Shown piece after piece: positions 1 to 6,148 of a DNA stretch of 15,052 nucleotides (positions are counted from its first letter, which is position 1; every line of letters begins with the position of its first letter). The translations under genes were made by a program, and so were the position numbers. Below the pieces are notes generated by a model that saw only the letters and a list, made by a program, of their open reading frames with translations, was not told where the DNA came from and ran no database searches. The stretch comes from an uncultured Prevotella sp. GTDB taxonomy: Bacteria; Bacteroidota; Bacteroidia; Bacteroidales; Bacteroidaceae. The stretch is from the NCBI GenBank assembly GCA_900557255.1, contig USSA01000064.1:1-15052 (forward strand). The letters are read 5' to 3'.

Positions 1-2
1 TC

Positions 3-143
3 GTTGCCATTCTCGCCATCAAGTTTTTCATCAATTATGTCACCAAGTACGGTTTTGCAGCTTTCGGCTGGTACCGTATCGTAGTAGGACTTATCATTAT
101 CATCTGCGGCCTTTGCGGTGTAGATATGCAGATGGTTGACTAA
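3..143 (+). CDS. uppP: Undecaprenyl-diphosphatase UppP, 3' end only (partial)
   Basis: This is the last 46 codons of an open frame entering from the left edge and ending at TAA 141-143. The family is an integral inner-membrane phosphatase that converts undecaprenyl diphosphate to the monophosphate, recycling the lipid carrier for peptidoglycan and surface polysaccharides. The visible tail has an aromatic-basic stretch (FGWYRIVVG, about residues 21-29 of the fragment), then a hydrophobic run rich in Ile, Cys and Gly typical of the last transmembrane helix of UppP, and a short polar end. The catalytic motifs lie outside the window. truB starts nine bases after the stop, so the two are probably co-transcribed. 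The uppP-truB-queA-folK order is, as I recall, common in Bacteroidales and supports the call. Identification rests on a short fragment plus context. Confidence 0.8.
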   Translation, partial: VAILAIKFFINYVTKYGFAAFGWYRIVVGLIIIICGLCGVDMQMVD

Positions 144-152
144 ACATAAACT

Positions 153-869
153 ATGGATTTCAGAAAAGGAGAAATTATTGCCATCGACAAGCCTTATCGC
201 ATGTCGAGTTTCGGAGCCCTGGCACATGTTCGCTATCTGCTCAGCAAGAAGCTCGGTTTTAAGGTGAAGATAGGACATGCCGGTACGCTCGATCCCCTTG
301 CTACTGGCGTGCTGGTGCTCTGTACCGGCAAATGTACCAAGCAGATAGAACAGCTGCAGACCCATACCAAGGAGTATACAGCTACCCTGCAGCTCGGTGC
401 TACCACCGCCAGCTATGATATGGAACACAGCGTGAATCATACCTATCCTACGGAGCATATCACCCGCCAGCTGGTGGAGGAAACGCTCAAGCAGTTTGTA
501 GGCGAGATTCTGCAGGTTCCGCCTACCTACAGTGCCGTAAAGGTGAATGGCGACCGAGCTTATGCCCTACGCCGTGCAGGCGAAGAGGTACAGCTCAAGC
601 CGAAGACCGTGCGTGTAGACGAGATAGAACTCACCGATTATAACGATGAGCAGAAGACCGCCAGCATCCGTGTGGTTTGTGGCAAAGGAACCTATATCCG
701 TTCCCTCGCCCGTGATATCGGCAGAGCTCTGGATAGCGGTGCCTATCTTACCGCCCTCCGCCGTACCAAGGCAGGAAGTTTCGCAGTAGAAAACTGCATC
801 AGTTTTGAACATTTCCAGGAATGGCTTGATGAGCAGCCTCTCGAAGACAGCCTTCAGCCATCCAAGTAA
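153..869 (+). CDS. truB: tRNA pseudouridine-55 synthase TruB
   Basis: TruB isomerises U55 in the T-loop of elongator tRNAs to pseudouridine in the cytoplasm. The 238-residue protein shows the family motifs in order. GTLDPLATG at about residues 44-52 holds the catalytic aspartate, Asp47. YSAVKVNGDRAY is at about 126-137, and GKGTYIRSLARDIG at about 177-190 belongs to the active-site fold. The protein ends soon after the catalytic domain, so a full C-terminal PUA-type domain like that of E. coli TruB (about 314 residues) seems absent. I recall short forms as usual in Bacteroidota. The start is the first ATG after uppP. No Shine-Dalgarno is visible, as is normal in this phylum. queA begins 13 bases after the stop, so the genes probably form an operon. 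No frameshift or missing catalytic residue is seen. Confidence 0.96.
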   Translation: MDFRKGEIIAIDKPYRMSSFGALAHVRYLLSKKLGFKVKIGHAGTLDPLATGVLVLCTGKCTKQIEQLQTHTKEYTATLQLGATTASYDMEHSVNHTYPTEHITRQLVEETLKQFVGEILQVPPTYSAVKVNGDRAYALRRAGEEVQLKPKTVRVDEIELTDYNDEQKTASIRVVCGKGTYIRSLARDIGRALDSGAYLTALRRTKAGSFAVENCISFEHFQEWLDEQPLEDSLQPSK

Positions 870-882
870 TAAAAAATATAAC

Positions 883-2067
883 ATGAAGCTATCACAATTT
901 AACTTTAAGTTGCCAAAAGATCAGGTGGCACTTTATCCACATAAGGCAAAGCACGTGGTAAAAACGGCTAGTGGTGAACGTACATTCGAGATTACTCGTC
1001 GCGATGAGTCCCGACTCATGGTTCTCCACAAGAAGTCAGAAACCATCGAGATGTACAAGAAAGATGAAAACGGCAAGGATATGGTTGATGCCGATGGCAA
1101 TCCAATATTCCTGCAGTTCAAGGATATCGTGAATTACTTCGAAGAGGGCGATACCTTCATCTTCAACAATACCAAGGTTTTCCCAGCCCGTCTTTATGGT
1201 ACCAAGGAGAAGACCGATGCCAAGATTGAGGTGTTCCTGCTCCGTGAGCTCAATCCTGAGATGCGCCTTTGGGACGTATTGGTAGAGCCTGCCCGCAAGA
1301 TCCGTATCGGCAACAAGCTTTTCTTCGATGATGTCAACGAGATGGTTGCCGAGGTTATCGACAATACCACCAGCCGTGGCCGTACCCTCCGTTTCCTCTA
1401 TGATGAGGATGGCAGTCATGATGTCTTCAAGCGTTCGCTCTTCGCTCTGGGCGAGGCTCCGCTTCCTCGCTACGTTATCGATGCACGTGAGGATCATCAC
1501 GCTACTGAGGATGATATGGACGATTTCCAGTGTGTTTTCGCTGAGGTAGAGGGTGCTGTAACTGCTCCTGCTACCGGTCTTCACTTCTCTCGCGAGCTGA
1601 TGAAGCGTATGGAAATCAACGGTATCAACGAGGCTTATATCACCCTGCACTGCGGTCTGGGCAACTTCCACGATATTGAGGTGGAGGACCTTACCAAGCA
1701 CAAGATGGATTCTGAGCAGATGATGATTAGCCAGGAGGCATGCGATCTGGTTAACAAGACCAAGCTTGCCGGCCATCGCGTCTGCGCTATCGGTACCAGT
1801 GTGATGAAGGCAACAGAAACGGCTGTAGGTACCGATGGTATGATGAAGGCTTTCGATGGATGGACCAACAAGTTCATCTTCCCTCCATACGATTTCGGTC
1901 TTGCTGACTGTGCCGTAGCCAACTTCTATCATCCAGAGTCAACCCTGATGATGAGTACTGCAGCCTTTGGCGGTTACGACCTGGTTTACGAGGCATACAA
2001 GATGGCTGTGAAGAACGGTTATATGTTTGGCTGCTATGGTGATTCTTTGTTGATGCTTCCAGATTAA
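883..2067 (+). CDS. queA: S-adenosylmethionine:tRNA ribosyltransferase-isomerase QueA (long variant)
   Basis: QueA transfers and isomerises the ribosyl group of S-adenosylmethionine onto preQ1 at tRNA position 34, giving epoxyqueuosine. I chose ATG 883 (394 residues) over an upstream in-frame ATG at 805, because 805 lies inside truB and the residues from 883 (MKLSQFNFKLP) match the normal QueA N-terminus. Family landmarks are FNNTKVFPARL (about 94-104), PLPRYV, GAVTAPATGLHF (224-235), HCGLGNF (256-262), HKMDSEQM, and NFYHPESTLMM (347-357). The protein is longer than the usual 340-360 residues, with apparent insertions near residues 22-39 and 58-77, either side of a conserved RDESRLMVL block. 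Several near-invariant motifs are altered: APTAGLHF reads APATGLHF, and NFHLPxSTLLM reads NFYHPESTLMM. It is probably a functional lineage-specific form; a diverged paralogue is possible. Confidence 0.93.
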   Translation: MKLSQFNFKLPKDQVALYPHKAKHVVKTASGERTFEITRRDESRLMVLHKKSETIEMYKKDENGKDMVDADGNPIFLQFKDIVNYFEEGDTFIFNNTKVFPARLYGTKEKTDAKIEVFLLRELNPEMRLWDVLVEPARKIRIGNKLFFDDVNEMVAEVIDNTTSRGRTLRFLYDEDGSHDVFKRSLFALGEAPLPRYVIDAREDHHATEDDMDDFQCVFAEVEGAVTAPATGLHFSRELMKRMEINGINEAYITLHCGLGNFHDIEVEDLTKHKMDSEQMMISQEACDLVNKTKLAGHRVCAIGTSVMKATETAVGTDGMMKAFDGWTNKFIFPPYDFGLADCAVANFYHPESTLMMSTAAFGGYDLVYEAYKMAVKNGYMFGCYGDSLLMLPD

Positions 2068-2086
2068 ACAGCGGTATAAATAGTTT

Positions 2087-2158
2087 TTATACACATAGAA
2101 GTTGTTGATATTCTGGGTTTTAGCTTAGTTATCCACAATTTTATAAAAGTGTGAATAA
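2087..2158. promoter_or_regulatory. Cluster of three perfect DnaA boxes between queA and folK
   Basis: The 93-bp queA-folK gap contains three 9-mers matching TTATNCACA exactly: TTATACACA at 2087-2095 (+), TTATCCACA at 2129-2137 (+), and TGTGAATAA at 2150-2158, which is TTATTCACA on the minus strand. The last two face each other across an AT-rich stretch. A small inverted repeat (GTATAAA 2074-2080 with TTTATAC 2086-2092) overlaps the first box. Only two other perfect boxes were found in the window, both isolated inside genes (933-941 and 13869-13877), so the cluster is unlikely to be chance. DnaA boxes recruit the initiator DnaA at oriC, or at promoters and titration sites. Which role applies here cannot be decided from the window. 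Confidence 0.6.
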
Positions 2159-2160
2159 GT

Positions 2161-2568
2161 ATGTATCAGGTATATTTAAGTCTCGGTACGAATTTGGGCA
2201 ACCGAAAGCGCAACATTCGCGAGGTAATAGAAAAGATAGGAGAGCAGATTGGTGTGGTAGAGCGCCAGTCTGCTCTTTACGAAACCAAGCCTTGGGGTTA
2301 TTCATCGCCCAACGACTACATCAATGCCTGTGTGCTGGTTCTCACCACGATGGCACCGCGCCAGGTGCTGGAGGCTACGCAGCGCATAGAGCGCGAAATG
2401 GGGCGCACCATGAAGTCGGTGGATGGCGAATACCAGGACCGCATCATCGACATTGATATCCTGATGATAGATGACTTGGTGATAGATGAGCCCGATTTCA
2501 AGGTTCCCCATCCGTTGATGGAGGAGCGTGAATTCGTGATGAAACCTTTGAAGGAAATACTCAGGTAA
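2161..2568 (+). CDS. folK: 2-amino-4-hydroxy-6-hydroxymethyldihydropteridine pyrophosphokinase (HPPK)
   Basis: FolK transfers pyrophosphate from ATP to 6-hydroxymethyl-7,8-dihydropterin, the step before dihydropteroate synthase in folate synthesis, in the cytoplasm. The 135-residue protein is slightly shorter than E. coli HPPK (about 160) but has the whole pattern: SLGTNLGNR at 7-15, ETKPWGY at 41-47 for pterin contact, DRIIDIDIL at 93-101 with the two metal-binding aspartates (Asp97 and Asp99), and VPHPLM at 115-120 followed by REFVMKPL. ATG 2161 is chosen because the protein opens directly with the typical first beta strand and SLGxNLG. No Shine-Dalgarno is present. The start lies three bases after the third DnaA box, so any promoter for folK alone would overlap those boxes. 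An intrinsic terminator follows the stop, ending the housekeeping block. Confidence 0.95.
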   Translation: MYQVYLSLGTNLGNRKRNIREVIEKIGEQIGVVERQSALYETKPWGYSSPNDYINACVLVLTTMAPRQVLEATQRIEREMGRTMKSVDGEYQDRIIDIDILMIDDLVIDEPDFKVPHPLMEEREFVMKPLKEILR

Positions 2569-2581
2569 TTTATTATAATTC

Positions 2582-2612
2582 AGGCAGAAGGAGAAAACTT
2601 TCTGCCTTTTTT
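2582..2612 (+). terminator. Intrinsic terminator after folK
   Basis: AGGCAGAA at 2582-2589 pairs with TTCTGCCT at 2600-2607. Two further inner pairs (one G-U and one G-C) leave a six-base loop. A run of six T follows at 2607-2612. It lies 14 bases past the folK stop and separates the housekeeping operon from the fimbrial locus. Confidence 0.85.
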
Positions 2613-2667
2613 AATTGCTTTTGCTTACTTTAACTCGTTTCATAAGTGTTTTTTGCAGTTTTTTTAT

Positions 2668-2675
2668 TATTTTTG
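2668..2675 (+). promoter_or_regulatory. Putative Bacteroidota-type -7 promoter element for the fimbrial locus
   Basis: TATTTTTG at 2668-2675 fits the Bacteroidota primary-sigma -7 consensus TAnnTTTG, and GCACCC follows. Transcription would start near 2682, about 115 bases before the DUF3575 gene. The nearest clean TTTG (2652-2655) is only 12 bases upstream, too close for the usual 19-21 base spacer, so the -33 element is weak or absent and an activator may be needed. It lies just past the folK terminator, where a new promoter is expected. Confidence 0.5.
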
Positions 2676-2692
2676 CACCCGAAATTAAAGTT

Positions 2693-2724
2693 AGCAGTAA
2701 TATGGCTTAATTATTAAGCAGTAA
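2693..2724 (+). promoter_or_regulatory. Direct repeat and palindrome in the leader of the fimbrial locus
   Basis: AGCAGTAA occurs at 2693-2700 and again at 2717-2724, 24 bases apart. Between the copies and overlapping the second is the palindrome GCTTAAT-T-ATTAAGC (2705-2719). The dyad lacks a T run, so it is not a terminator. Placed about 10-40 bases downstream of the inferred transcription start, it could be an operator or a leader-RNA structure. This is inference from symmetry only. The rest of 2613-2796 is AT-rich, with no gene seen on either strand. Confidence 0.3.
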
Positions 2725-2779
2725 AATAACAAAAATATTCAGCGGAAAATAAAAGTAAGAAAAAAGATATTTGTATATC

Positions 2780-2786
2780 AGGAGGT
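2780..2786 (+). promoter_or_regulatory. Strong Shine-Dalgarno, unusual for this phylum
   Basis: AGGAGGT at 2780-2786 is a near-full complement of the 16S rRNA 3' end. It lies 4 bases before GTG 2791 and 10 bases before ATG 2797, so either start could be used (ATG adopted here). No other gene start in the window has a comparable motif. Bacteroidota ribosomes generally do not depend on Shine-Dalgarno pairing, so this site may mark a special mode of translational control. Confidence 0.6.
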
Positions 2787-2796
2787 ATAAGTGAAT

Positions 2797-4296
2797 ATGA
2801 AAGTAAATAAGTTTATGGCTGTAGCCATTCTGATGTGCCTTTGTATCCAATCAATGCAAGCACAGCAGATAGGCTTCAAGACTAATATGCTTTATTGGGC
2901 TACTACCACCCCTAATATGGGAATAGAAATGGAAGTAGGCAAGAAGCATACAGCTCAGGTATTCCTGGGCTTGAATCCCTGGAAGCAGGGTGGAGGAGAT
3001 CAGTCTAGGCTCCGACACTGGTTGGTGATGCCGGAATATCGCTACTGGTTCAACCGAAGCTTTGATGGATGGTTTGTGGGTGCCCATGCCTTGGGCGGTC
3101 AGTATAACGTGGGCGGCGTGAAGTTTCCTTTCGGATTGTTGAAAGGATTGCGCAACCATCGCTATGAAGGTTGGTATGCCGGAGGCGGCATCACAGCCGG
3201 AAAACAATGGAATCTTTCAAAGCACTGGAACTTTGAGGCTTCGCTCGGATTGGGCTATGTCCATACCAAATACGATAAATTCGAATGTGGTACCTGTGGT
3301 GCAAAACTCAACTCTGCCCATAAGAATTATGTGGGACCCACCAAGGTGGCTCTCTCCCTCATCTATTTAATCCCTGGCAAGGCTGAAGAGAAGCGCGAAA
3401 ACGATGCTCCTCGGATCATCGAGACCATTCAGCAGCCTAAGCAGAATGTACTGAAGCCGGTGCTTCAGTTGCAGGCTGTCGTAGCCGAAGCTCCGAAGAT
3501 TCGCCATTTGGATAAGCGAGCCTATATCGACTTCCCGGTGAACAGGATAGAATTGCGTGCCGACTATCGCCGCAATCCGGAACAGTTGGATAGCATCATC
3601 ACTACCATCAAGGCATTGAAGGCGGATAAGAACCTGCAGGTGATGGCAATCAATATCCATGGTTTTGCTTCGCCGGAAGGCACGTATCTGCACAACGATT
3701 ACTTGGCAAAGAACCGTGCCCGCACTTTGGCGGAGTATGTTCGCAAGATGGTGCAGCTGCCCGACAGCATCTTTACGGTATCATCCACTGCCGAGGATTG
3801 GGATGGTTTGCGTGAATATATCCAGCAGAGCGATTTGGAGAAGAAGCTGCAGATTTTAGCGATAGCGCAGGATGAAATCCTGACTCCAGATGCCCGAAAT
3901 GCGAAAATGAAGAAACTATATCCGGCGCAATATCGCACCCTGCTCACCCTCTGTTATCCGGCTCTCCGCCATAGCGACTACCACATTACATATAAGATTA
4001 AGCCATTTGATGTGGAGGAGGCAAAGCAGATTATGAAGACCAAGCCGCAGCTGTTGTCGCTCAACGAGTTGTTCATGGTAGCCCAGACCTACAAGGTGGG
4101 TTCCAGGGAGTTCAACGAGGTGATGGAGTTGGCTGTGCGCATGTATCCGGAGGATGAAACGGCAAACTTGAATGCTGCTATTATCCGCCTGAACAACGGA
4201 GATGCCGAGGCTGCCAAGCCATATCTTGATAGAGCCGGCGAATCAAAGGAAGCCGATGCCGCAAGAAAGGCGTATGAAATGATGAAGATTCAATAA
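2797..4296 (+). CDS. DUF3575 / OmpA-like outer-membrane protein with TPR-like tail, fimbrial locus
   Basis: Residues 1-22 form a signal peptide (MKVNKFMAVAILMCLC, cleavage likely after SMQA). Residues 23-195 resemble DUF3575: repeated aromatic/glycine strands, opening with KTNMLYWATTTPN and ending with the terminal strand VALSLIYLIPGK, as in a small outer-membrane beta barrel. Around 238-345 is an OmpA-like region whose core reads INIHGFASPEGTYLHNDYLA followed by KNRARTLAEYV, the pattern that binds peptidoglycan. Residues about 420-499 look like two helical TPR-type hairpins. DUF3575 proteins are, as I recall, common next to Bacteroidales Mfa1-type clusters. The likely role is outer-membrane anchoring or assembly support for the fimbria; this is inferred. 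GTG 2791 would add two residues. A pair of cysteines (CGTCG, near 165-168) may form a disulfide. The gene sits 148 bp before the major fimbrillin, in the same direction. Confidence 0.85.
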   Translation: MKVNKFMAVAILMCLCIQSMQAQQIGFKTNMLYWATTTPNMGIEMEVGKKHTAQVFLGLNPWKQGGGDQSRLRHWLVMPEYRYWFNRSFDGWFVGAHALGGQYNVGGVKFPFGLLKGLRNHRYEGWYAGGGITAGKQWNLSKHWNFEASLGLGYVHTKYDKFECGTCGAKLNSAHKNYVGPTKVALSLIYLIPGKAEEKRENDAPRIIETIQQPKQNVLKPVLQLQAVVAEAPKIRHLDKRAYIDFPVNRIELRADYRRNPEQLDSIITTIKALKADKNLQVMAINIHGFASPEGTYLHNDYLAKNRARTLAEYVRKMVQLPDSIFTVSSTAEDWDGLREYIQQSDLEKKLQILAIAQDEILTPDARNAKMKKLYPAQYRTLLTLCYPALRHSDYHITYKIKPFDVEEAKQIMKTKPQLLSLNELFMVAQTYKVGSREFNEVMELAVRMYPEDETANLNAAIIRLNNGDAEAAKPYLDRAGESKEADAARKAYEMMKIQ

Positions 4297-4332
4297 AGCG
4301 GTAAATGATTCAATCATGCGATAACATTGAAT
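4288..4332 (+). repeat. ATTCAAT repeats and small dyad at the end of the DUF3575 gene
   Basis: GATTCAAT occurs at 4287-4294 and 4307-4314, exactly 20 bp apart (about two helical turns), and an inverted ATTGAAT follows at 4326-4332. The second copy lies in the dyad ATGATT-C-AATCAT (4305-4317). There is no T run, so this is not a terminator. It could be a binding site for a regulator of the downstream fimbrillin operon. The evidence is pattern only. Confidence 0.25.
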
Positions 4333-4365
4333 ATAGGAATAAAAATGCTATAAATTACGATAAAA

Positions 4366-4407
4366 TAGATATTGCGAGAAATATAAATAGATATAGCGAA
4401 ATATAAA
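4366..4407 (+). repeat. Imperfect tandem repeat upstream of the major fimbrillin gene
   Basis: Two adjacent copies, 4366-4387 (22 bp) and 4388-4407 (20 bp), share TAGATAT-(T/A)-GCGA and AATATAAA and differ by one base and a 2-bp indel. They end 37 bases before ATG 4445 in a very AT-rich gap (4297-4444) that holds no gene. No good TAnnTTTG promoter is visible there, so the major subunit may be transcribed from upstream or from an atypical promoter at this repeat. Confidence 0.4.
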
Positions 4408-4444
4408 TTAAAAAAATAATAAGTACAATTTAAACTATAAGATT

Positions 4445-6148
4445 ATGAAGAAATTCAGAGTGCTTTCATCTGTGCTGGCATCAGCGTTGATGATGACGGT
4501 GATGTCTTGCTCAAGCAGCGATGACTTGAATGGTGGCGGTCCAGATAATGCTAACGATAAGTCTTATCTCGCCATCAGAATAAATAATGTAGGTTCTGCT
4601 TCCGGTTCCCGTGCAGAAAGTGATTATGAAGCAGGTACGACAGATGAGAACTATATTGAGAGTGTAAGATTCTATTTCTTCCATGCTGATGGAACTCCTT
4701 ATATGCTGAAGAATGCTGGTCAGTCTACCGGTAAAAACTGGCTGGAGAAGAACCGTGATTTGAATACAGACAATAAGGAAAATCCAAATGTGTCTATGAT
4801 TTCCAATCCTCTTTTGGTTATCGAGGGCAATACCGGAGCTTCACCAGCCGTGATGATTGCAGTCATCAATCCAAATTCATTGGATGGAGATAAGCTCGGA
4901 GATGGTGCCAAGACTTTGGATGATGTGAAGCGTTCTGCTGTCTTCTCTCAGTTCTATACCACTGGCAACAAGAACTTTGTGATGAGCAATTCTGTTTTTG
5001 TAGCCAATGGTGTGGAGAAATGTGCTTCTGTCGTCACAGGACATGTTGCTACCACAGCAGATGAGGCCAAGAAAAAACCTGTAGAGATGTTCGTTGAGCG
5101 AGTAGTGGCTAAGGTTCAGCCTACTATCAATGCTAATTACACTGCTACTGATGGCAGAAGATGGACTAAGATTGATGGCAAGGATGCCATGAAGGTGGGT
5201 GTTTATGGTACCAATGATATCTATGCCGTAGTTGATGGATGGGGTGTTGCCGATGAAGATGGCAAGGCCGAGCTGGTAAAGCAGGTAAATACTACATGGA
5301 ATGATGAAAATCTGGGTATCGACGTATGGACTTCTTCTGACTACAATCGTTGTTTCTGGACTTCTTCCGTACCTTTTGCCGCTGGTGGTGCAGATGGTAA
5401 TAAACCGGTTAATCATACTTACAATGATTATGCTGCCCGCAAGTTAACAGACTGTGCCTACACCTTGCCAAATGCGCCAACTTCTGTAAATGCAGACCCT
5501 TATGCCAGCACTTTGACCAAGATGGTGCTTGCCACTCATCTGGTTTACAAGGATGGAGCGGATTACAAGCCTGCAGAAATCTGCCAGTATCGTGGTCAGG
5601 AATACCTGCATGTCGATGATGTGAAGAAAGAAGTTGCCAACAGCTTTGCCGATTACTATATCAGTAAGGGCAATACCCGTACCAAGTTGCAGCCATCTGA
5701 TATCAACTTCACTACCGCGTCTACTGGTATTAAGGATTATCAGGTAGTGGCCACCTTGCGTACGTTGGCTGGAGGCGAGTCTTTGCAGAAGAAAACGGGA
5801 ACCACAGAAGATGCATCTTCATACACAGATGTAACCCGGGAAGCTCTCCAGGCCGAGATGAACAAAGAGCCAGCTCAGATCCGCAAGGATGGTATGGCAT
5901 ATTACTTCATCCCTATCCGCCACTTGGGTACCGACTCAACGAAGGTGGGCTACTACGGCATCGTGCGCAACCACGTGTATCGCATCAACATTCAGAATAT
6001 GTACGGATTTGGTACACCGGTATTTGACCCTTCTAAGGTCATTGACCCAACCATTCCATCTAACGATGCTACTTACCTTGCAGCCCGCATCAACGTGCTT
6101 TCTTGGCGTGTTGTAAAGTATGACGCAGATTTGGATAAGACAAAATAA
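4445..6148 (+). CDS. mfa1: Major fimbrial subunit, Mfa1/FimA-type fimbrillin lipoprotein precursor
   Basis: This is a 567-residue structural fimbrillin, close to P. gingivalis Mfa1 in length (about 563). Residues 1-21 are a lipoprotein signal peptide with lipobox VMSC (Cys22), followed by SSSDD, an acidic stretch like the Bacteroidota surface-lipoprotein export signal. SGSRAES places Arg56 where FimA and Mfa1 are cut by Arg-gingipain to free the donor-strand groove. The first strand of the N-terminal domain follows (YIESVRFYFFHADG, 70-83). The C-terminus has the typical NHVYRINI (509-516), GFGTPVFDP, and final strand INVLSWRVV with Trp554, which would act as donor strand for the next subunit. 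In the family, subunits cross the outer membrane as lipoproteins and polymerise at the surface. It overlaps the anchor gene by one base (TAATG). The gene looks more AT-rich than its downstream neighbours. Confidence 0.93.
   Translation: MKKFRVLSSVLASALMMTVMSCSSSDDLNGGGPDNANDKSYLAIRINNVGSASGSRAESDYEAGTTDENYIESVRFYFFHADGTPYMLKNAGQSTGKNWLEKNRDLNTDNKENPNVSMISNPLLVIEGNTGASPAVMIAVINPNSLDGDKLGDGAKTLDDVKRSAVFSQFYTTGNKNFVMSNSVFVANGVEKCASVVTGHVATTADEAKKKPVEMFVERVVAKVQPTINANYTATDGRRWTKIDGKDAMKVGVYGTNDIYAVVDGWGVADEDGKAELVKQVNTTWNDENLGIDVWTSSDYNRCFWTSSVPFAAGGADGNKPVNHTYNDYAARKLTDCAYTLPNAPTSVNADPYASTLTKMVLATHLVYKDGADYKPAEICQYRGQEYLHVDDVKKEVANSFADYYISKGNTRTKLQPSDINFTTASTGIKDYQVVATLRTLAGGESLQKKTGTTEDASSYTDVTREALQAEMNKEPAQIRKDGMAYYFIPIRHLGTDSTKVGYYGIVRNHVYRINIQNMYGFGTPVFDPSKVIDPTIPSNDATYLAARINVLSWRVVKYDADLDKTK

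Noticed and set aside
805..882. Upstream in-frame ATG giving QueA 26 extra residues
   Set aside because: It lies inside truB, the extra residues have no QueA character, and ATG 883 matches the family N-terminus.
933..941. Perfect DnaA box TTATCCACA inside queA (and another at 13869-13877 in the adhesin gene)
   Set aside because: They are single copies in coding sequence. About one or two are expected by chance in this length, so they are not treated as functional.
1036..1932. Long minus-strand open frame (298 codons) opposite queA
   Set aside because: It is antisense to a clear gene. The translation shows no recognisable domain and looks like a codon-bias shadow.
2151..2456. Second + strand frame with ATG 10 bases before folK
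   Set aside because: The translation is not protein-like, and the overlapping frame is an unmistakable HPPK.
2652..2655. TTTG as the -33 element for the promoter at 2668
   Set aside because: The spacer is only 12 bases, against the 19-21 expected in Bacteroidota.
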